From contig NZ_QKWJ01000030.1 of NCBI RefSeq assembly GCF_003353055.1, forward strand, positions 1 to 64,000: DNA of 64,000 nucleotides, read 5' to 3'. This document shows positions 60,878-64,000 of this stretch, piece after piece. Source of the DNA: Cupriavidus lacunae (GTDB lineage: Bacteria > Pseudomonadota > Gammaproteobacteria > Burkholderiales > Burkholderiaceae). Each line of letters opens with the position of its first letter. Within the stretch, counting starts at the first letter, position 1. The notes under the pieces were generated by a model. It ran no database searches and had not been told where the DNA came from. It saw nothing but the letters and a program-made list of their open reading frames with translations. A program made the translations under genes and the position numbers.

Positions 60878-61246
60878 ATGACCCTGTCCGCCGGCATCCC
60901 CATCCTCCGGATCTTCTCGGTCGACAAGGCCAAGGAGTTCTACCTCGACTTCCTCGGCTTCTCGCTCGACTGGGAGCACCGGTATGAAGCGGGGCTGCCG
61001 CTGTACGCGCAGGTCCGGCGCAGCGGACTGACGTTGCACCTGAGCGAGCACTATGGCGACGCCACGCCGGGATCGACGGTGTTCGTGACGGTGGAGGATC
61101 TCGATGCGCTGCACCGGGAGCTGTCCGCCAAGGACTATCCGTACGCCAGGCCCGGTGTGGAAAATGTGGGCTGGGGGCGGATGCTGCAGGTGGCCGATCC
61201 GTTCGGGAACCGGCTGCGGTTTTGTGAAGTAGACACTTCAGCGTAG
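60878..61246 (+). CDS. VOC-family (glyoxalase/bleomycin-resistance-like) protein
   Basis: A 122-residue vicinal-oxygen-chelate protein: PILRIFSVDKAKEFYLDFLGFSLDWEH in the first beta-alpha-beta unit and VFVTVEDLDALHRELSAKDYPYARPGVENVGWGRMLQVADPFGNRLRFCE in the second. The pattern is that of bleomycin-binding/glyoxalase-like proteins. The function is not fixed by sequence. Its 3' end overlaps the converging amidase gene by 9 bases. Confidence 0.85.
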   Translation: MTLSAGIPILRIFSVDKAKEFYLDFLGFSLDWEHRYEAGLPLYAQVRRSGLTLHLSEHYGDATPGSTVFVTVEDLDALHRELSAKDYPYARPGVENVGWGRMLQVADPFGNRLRFCEVDTSA

Positions 61247-62572
61247 GCCTTTTTCAATTCCACCGGCAACTTGCAGGATTCGCGCGTCGGCACCGTTCAA
61301 TCCACAGACGCTGAGCGCGACGCCCGGCACGGCGGCGGGAAGCGGAAGGGATACCGCACAGCCATCGAGAAAATTGATGACACTGGGATTGCGAAGCACA
61401 AGGCCGTTGGTCGAAAAGAAGGCTTCATCGCTGTCGAGCGCGTCGAGCCGCGGCGGACGGATGGCCACCGTGGGCATCAGCCAGGCATCGGCATCGCGCA
61501 AGAGCGCTGCCGCTCTCTGGCGCATGACTTGGCGTTCCCTGAGCAGGGTCAGATAGTCGGCAGCGCTCTGTTGCTGGCCGCGGCGGATCCGTGTCGCCAC
61601 GCGCGGGTCGTAGGCAGCGCCGCGCTCGTCCAGCAGCGCACGATGCCAGTGCCACGATTCGGCCGCGGTCAGGCCACCGCCGGCATTGATCTGTGGCAGG
61701 CGGTGAAGCTCGGGGAAGTCGAATGGGATGACGTGCGCACCGAGCCTGGACAGGCTGTCCAGGGCTGCGTCGAAGCCACGCGCGACTTCGCTGTCCAGAC
61801 CCTCCGTGACGAAGTCGCGCGTCACGTATAAGCGTAGGCCCGCGAGCGCAGTGGGCCGGCTGTCGAGCGCCTCTCCACTGAGGACCGCATCGAAAGCCGC
61901 GCAGCAAGCCACGGAACGCGCCAGCGGGCCGGCCGAGTCGAGCGAGGTCGACAACGGCACGGCGCCCTCCAGCGTCACGCGCCGTGCACTGGGTTTAAAA
62001 CCGGTCAGTCCGCAGAACGCGCTCGGAATGCGGATCGAGCCGCCCGTGTCGGTACCGAGCGCGGCCACGGCCATGCCGAGCGCGACGCTGACGGCGCCGC
62101 CTGAGGTCGAGCCGCCGGCGATGCAGGCTTCATCGAACGGCGTGCGGGGCGTACCGTAGTGCGGATTCAGGCCGAGCCCGGAGAAAGCGAACTCACTCAT
62201 GTTGGTGCGCCCGATCAGCACCGCGCCCGCCGCGCGCAGGCGCGCCACAGCAGGCGCATCGGCCGCCGCACCAGTGCCATCGAGCACCTTTGAGCCGGCC
62301 CGCGTCACCTGGCCGCGCACATCGAACAAGTCCTTGACCGAAACCGGCAGGCCGGCCAGTGGCGATGCCACACAGCCTGCAGCACGCGCCTGGTCTGCCG
62401 CTGCGGCCGCCGCCAGCGCGCCCTTGTCATCGACCTCGACAAAAGCCGCGCCGCCCGCCGCGCGATGACTGTCGATACGCGCCAGCGCCTGTTCGGTCAA
62501 TGCGACGCTGGTAGTATGCCCGGCATTCAGGCTAGCGGCCAGTTCGGCGATGGTGGGAAGATCGGTACGCAT
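61238..62572 (-). CDS. Amidase (amidase-signature family)
   Basis: A 444-residue serine hydrolase of the amidase signature family. The catalytic triad Lys is in LPVSVKDLFDVRG, and the Ser pair in GGSTSGGAVSVALGMAVAALGTDTGGSIRIPSAFCGLTGFKPS. It hydrolyses an amide or carbamate, perhaps urea-carboxylate-like as in AtzF. Its ATG overlaps the stop of the DUF2848 gene (TGATG), and an MFS transporter lies upstream on the same strand, suggesting uptake followed by hydrolysis. Confidence 0.9.
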   Translation of the reverse strand: MRTDLPTIAELAASLNAGHTTSVALTEQALARIDSHRAAGGAAFVEVDDKGALAAAAAADQARAAGCVASPLAGLPVSVKDLFDVRGQVTRAGSKVLDGTGAAADAPAVARLRAAGAVLIGRTNMSEFAFSGLGLNPHYGTPRTPFDEACIAGGSTSGGAVSVALGMAVAALGTDTGGSIRIPSAFCGLTGFKPSARRVTLEGAVPLSTSLDSAGPLARSVACCAAFDAVLSGEALDSRPTALAGLRLYVTRDFVTEGLDSEVARGFDAALDSLSRLGAHVIPFDFPELHRLPQINAGGGLTAAESWHWHRALLDERGAAYDPRVATRIRRGQQQSAADYLTLLRERQVMRQRAAALLRDADAWLMPTVAIRPPRLDALDSDEAFFSTNGLVLRNPSVINFLDGCAVSLPLPAAVPGVALSVCGLNGADARILQVAGGIEKGLR

Positions 62573-63249
62573 CAAGGGGCTACCTCCAGGCTTGCCACGC
62601 GGTACGCATGACGTATCGAACGCCGCAATACCGGATCGTGCAGCTCGACTTCAAATGCCTCCCCGCCTCCCAGTTCCCCGATCACGGCCTGGGTGCCGCA
62701 GAACATCGCGGTGCCGGACGGCAGCGCGCCCTCGGCATGCAGACGGCGGATCAGATCGCGAGGATCGAGCAGGCGTGTCACCAGTCCTTCCTGGTAAAGC
62801 TCGCGCACGCCATGCCGGGTGCGCCAGCAGCGCATCTCGAGCCGGTCCCAGTGCGCCGCGACATCGTCAAAGCGCCAGACCTCGCTACCGACCGGCTTGG
62901 CGCACATCTGTTTGGAGACGGTGACATCATAGGCCTCGACCTTGCGGTCCGTATGGTCCGAACCCACGCCGACATAGAGCGCGTCCGGGCCCGCCATCAG
63001 CACGAACTCGATCTCACCCGACGAATCTTCCCGCGGCACTTCCAGCAACGGCGCGGTGGTCAGAAGCGAGGCGGCAAGCGGGTAGAAGCACGGAACGGTC
63101 GAAGGCGGCTTCACGCCGATCTGTTCGAGTTCCCGGATGTGGTGGTTGACGGCACCGGCATCGCGTCCGGTCCATCCGGCAATGACGAGCCGGTCGATAT
63201 GCAGGGCCAGCGGTCCCTCGCCGGCGAGCTGGAATTGCAGAGTAGGCAT
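62572..63249 (-). CDS. DUF2848 family protein
   Basis: A 225-residue protein matching DUF2848 by its order of segments (PTLQFQLAGEGPLALHIDRLVIAGWTGRDAGAVNHHIRELEQIGVKPPSTVPCFYPLAASLLTT..., GEIEFVLMAGPDALYVGVGSDHTDRKVEAYDVTVSKQMCAKPVGSEVWRFDDV). The fold resembles FAH-type hydrolases (inference). It is commonly found beside amidases and transporters. The function is unknown. The start is the ATG at 63249; a TTG further upstream is less likely. Confidence 0.78.
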   Translation of the reverse strand: MPTLQFQLAGEGPLALHIDRLVIAGWTGRDAGAVNHHIRELEQIGVKPPSTVPCFYPLAASLLTTAPLLEVPREDSSGEIEFVLMAGPDALYVGVGSDHTDRKVEAYDVTVSKQMCAKPVGSEVWRFDDVAAHWDRLEMRCWRTRHGVRELYQEGLVTRLLDPRDLIRRLHAEGALPSGTAMFCGTQAVIGELGGGEAFEVELHDPVLRRSIRHAYRVASLEVAP

Positions 63250-63336
63250 GTAGTACCAGTAATTGGGAAGGATGGGCTGCAAGCGGAATGCAGCCGGCAG
63301 GCCCGGCCCGTCCGAGACCGGCGGGCCACGCCTGTT

Positions 63337-64000
63337 CTAGTGCTCAAGCGGCTTGTGAGCCGTCTCGCGGGCAGCCAGCAGCGCAACCAGCGTCACGCCC
63401 AACGCCACGCAGACGTAGAGCGACACCGCGCCGGTCGTGCCATAGGCCCTGTACAGGCTCGTGATGATGAGCGAAGCGAAGCCGCCACCCAGGATGCCTG
63501 CCAGGGTGTAGGCCAGTGACGAGCCTGCATAGCGCACCCGCGTCGGGAACTGCTCGGTCACGAACGCTGCCTGCGGGCCGTACATGACAGCATGGATCTG
63601 CAGACCCAGCACAACGGCCACACAGATCTGCCACGGCTGGCTGCTGTCCATCAACACGAAGAACGCGAACGCCCAGACGATTCCCAGCAGTGCGCCGGTC
63701 AGGTAGACCGGCCGGCGGCCGAGCTTGTCAGACAGCGCACCGAACAGCGGCACCGTCAGCGCATTGCCGGCCGCGCCCAACATCGTCGCGGTCAGTGCCA
63801 GCGGACGCGACAGGTGCAGCACGCTGGTGACATAGGTCAGCGTAAATACCACGACCAGGGCATAGAGCACGTCCGAGCCGATCCGCACGCCGCCGGCCAC
63901 CAGCAGACGCCGCCAGTGCGATACGAACACTTCCTTGAGCGGAGTCTTGGCCTGGGCATTGTGGGCAGCCATTTCCTTGAATGCCGGCGTCTCATCCACG
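63337..64000 (-). CDS. MFS transporter, MHS (metabolite:H+ symporter) type, partial
   Basis: The C-terminal about 220 residues of a major-facilitator protein; the N-terminal part lies beyond the window. Six or so membrane helices, the loop GALSDKLGRRPVYLTGALLG and the ETPAFKEM segment before helix 7 are typical of the MHS group (ProP, KgtP, ShiA), which import organic acids or osmolytes. It is probably first in an operon with the DUF2848 and amidase genes. Confidence 0.88.
   Translation of the reverse strand, partial: VDETPAFKEMAAHNAQAKTPLKEVFVSHWRRLLVAGGVRIGSDVLYALVVVFTLTYVTSVLHLSRPLALTATMLGAAGNALTVPLFGALSDKLGRRPVYLTGALLGIVWAFAFFVLMDSSQPWQICVAVVLGLQIHAVMYGPQAAFVTEQFPTRVRYAGSSLAYTLAGILGGGFASLIITSLYRAYGTTGAVSLYVCVALGVTLVALLAARETAHKPLEH

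Overview
The window is G+C-rich (roughly 65-70% by eye) and densely coded. Its gene content points to a betaproteobacterium of the Burkholderiales, most likely Cupriavidus or a close relative. Grounds for this are four complete Bug/TctC periplasmic binding proteins, an AcnB-type aconitase, a fliLMNOPQR block, a CzcCBA-type metal efflux operon, a short Burkholderiaceae-style H-NS protein next to a histone-H1-like Lys/Ala-rich protein, and many LysR regulators. The genus is an inference; no rRNA or other marker gene is present.

Layout. 0-4.5 kb: a GntR-controlled cluster of a TPP enzyme, a Zn-ribbon/OB-fold protein and a thiolase-like protein. 4.5-5.5 kb: small stress/periplasmic proteins (CsbD-like; a Cys-pair repeat protein). 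5.8-11.5 kb: an RND heavy-metal efflux operon. 11.8-20.1 kb: ordinary single genes (acyl-CoA dehydrogenase, LysR, a VapBC toxin-antitoxin pair, methyltransferase, EamA transporter, PQQ-type sugar dehydrogenase, GST, an orphan LuxR-type HTH). 20.2-22.8 kb: acnB. 23.2-27.7 kb: fliLMNOPQR. 27.7-32.5 kb: a putative phosphoribosyl-metabolism regulon made of a NadC-type phosphoribosyltransferase, a MarR regulator, a PhnN/AMP-phosphorylase fusion and a Bug receptor. 32.7-36.5 kb: a decayed siderophore receptor, a Fur-box-controlled TonB receptor and a Sel1 protein. 36.6-48.6 kb: a lower-G+C block flanked by a duplicated rtcB 3' end. It carries aromatic catabolism genes (Rieske oxygenase, reductase, bicupin, FAH hydrolase, HpaH-like hydratase, HpaI-like aldolase, OCD, Bug, LysR, TetR, SDR). 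48.6-54.3 kb: rtcB, two nucleoid proteins, a threonine/serine dehydratase and a chemoreceptor. 54.6-57.8 kb: catB with a Bug receptor and a divergent CatM/BenM-like regulator. 58.1-60.8 kb: a phosphate-responsive phospholipase C unit. 60.9-64 kb: VOC protein, amidase, DUF2848 protein and an MFS transporter that runs off the window.

The most interesting part is 27.7-32.5 kb. Two separate transcription units, one for a NadC-like enzyme and one for a PhnN/AMP-phosphorylase fusion plus Bug receptor, have promoters of the same unusual build. In each, a 15-bp element lies just upstream of the -35 box and an inverted copy lies just downstream of the -10 box, with centres 60-61 bp apart. The gene between them encodes a MarR regulator, the obvious candidate to bind there. 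The predicted chemistry links up: nucleotide + Pi -> base + ribose 1,5-bisphosphate (phosphorylase half); ribose 1,5-bisphosphate + ATP -> PRPP (PhnN half); PRPP + a pyridine carboxylate -> a new nucleotide (NadC-type enzyme). The Bug receptor may capture the acceptor or another carboxylate. This would be a base-exchange or salvage module. The chemistry is inferred from family membership only.

The second item is the 12-kb catabolic block inserted exactly at the 3' end of rtcB, where a second, about 95% identical copy of the last 39 rtcB codons was left at the far end. Within it, a LysR regulator appears to control two operons through a shared 45-bp site.
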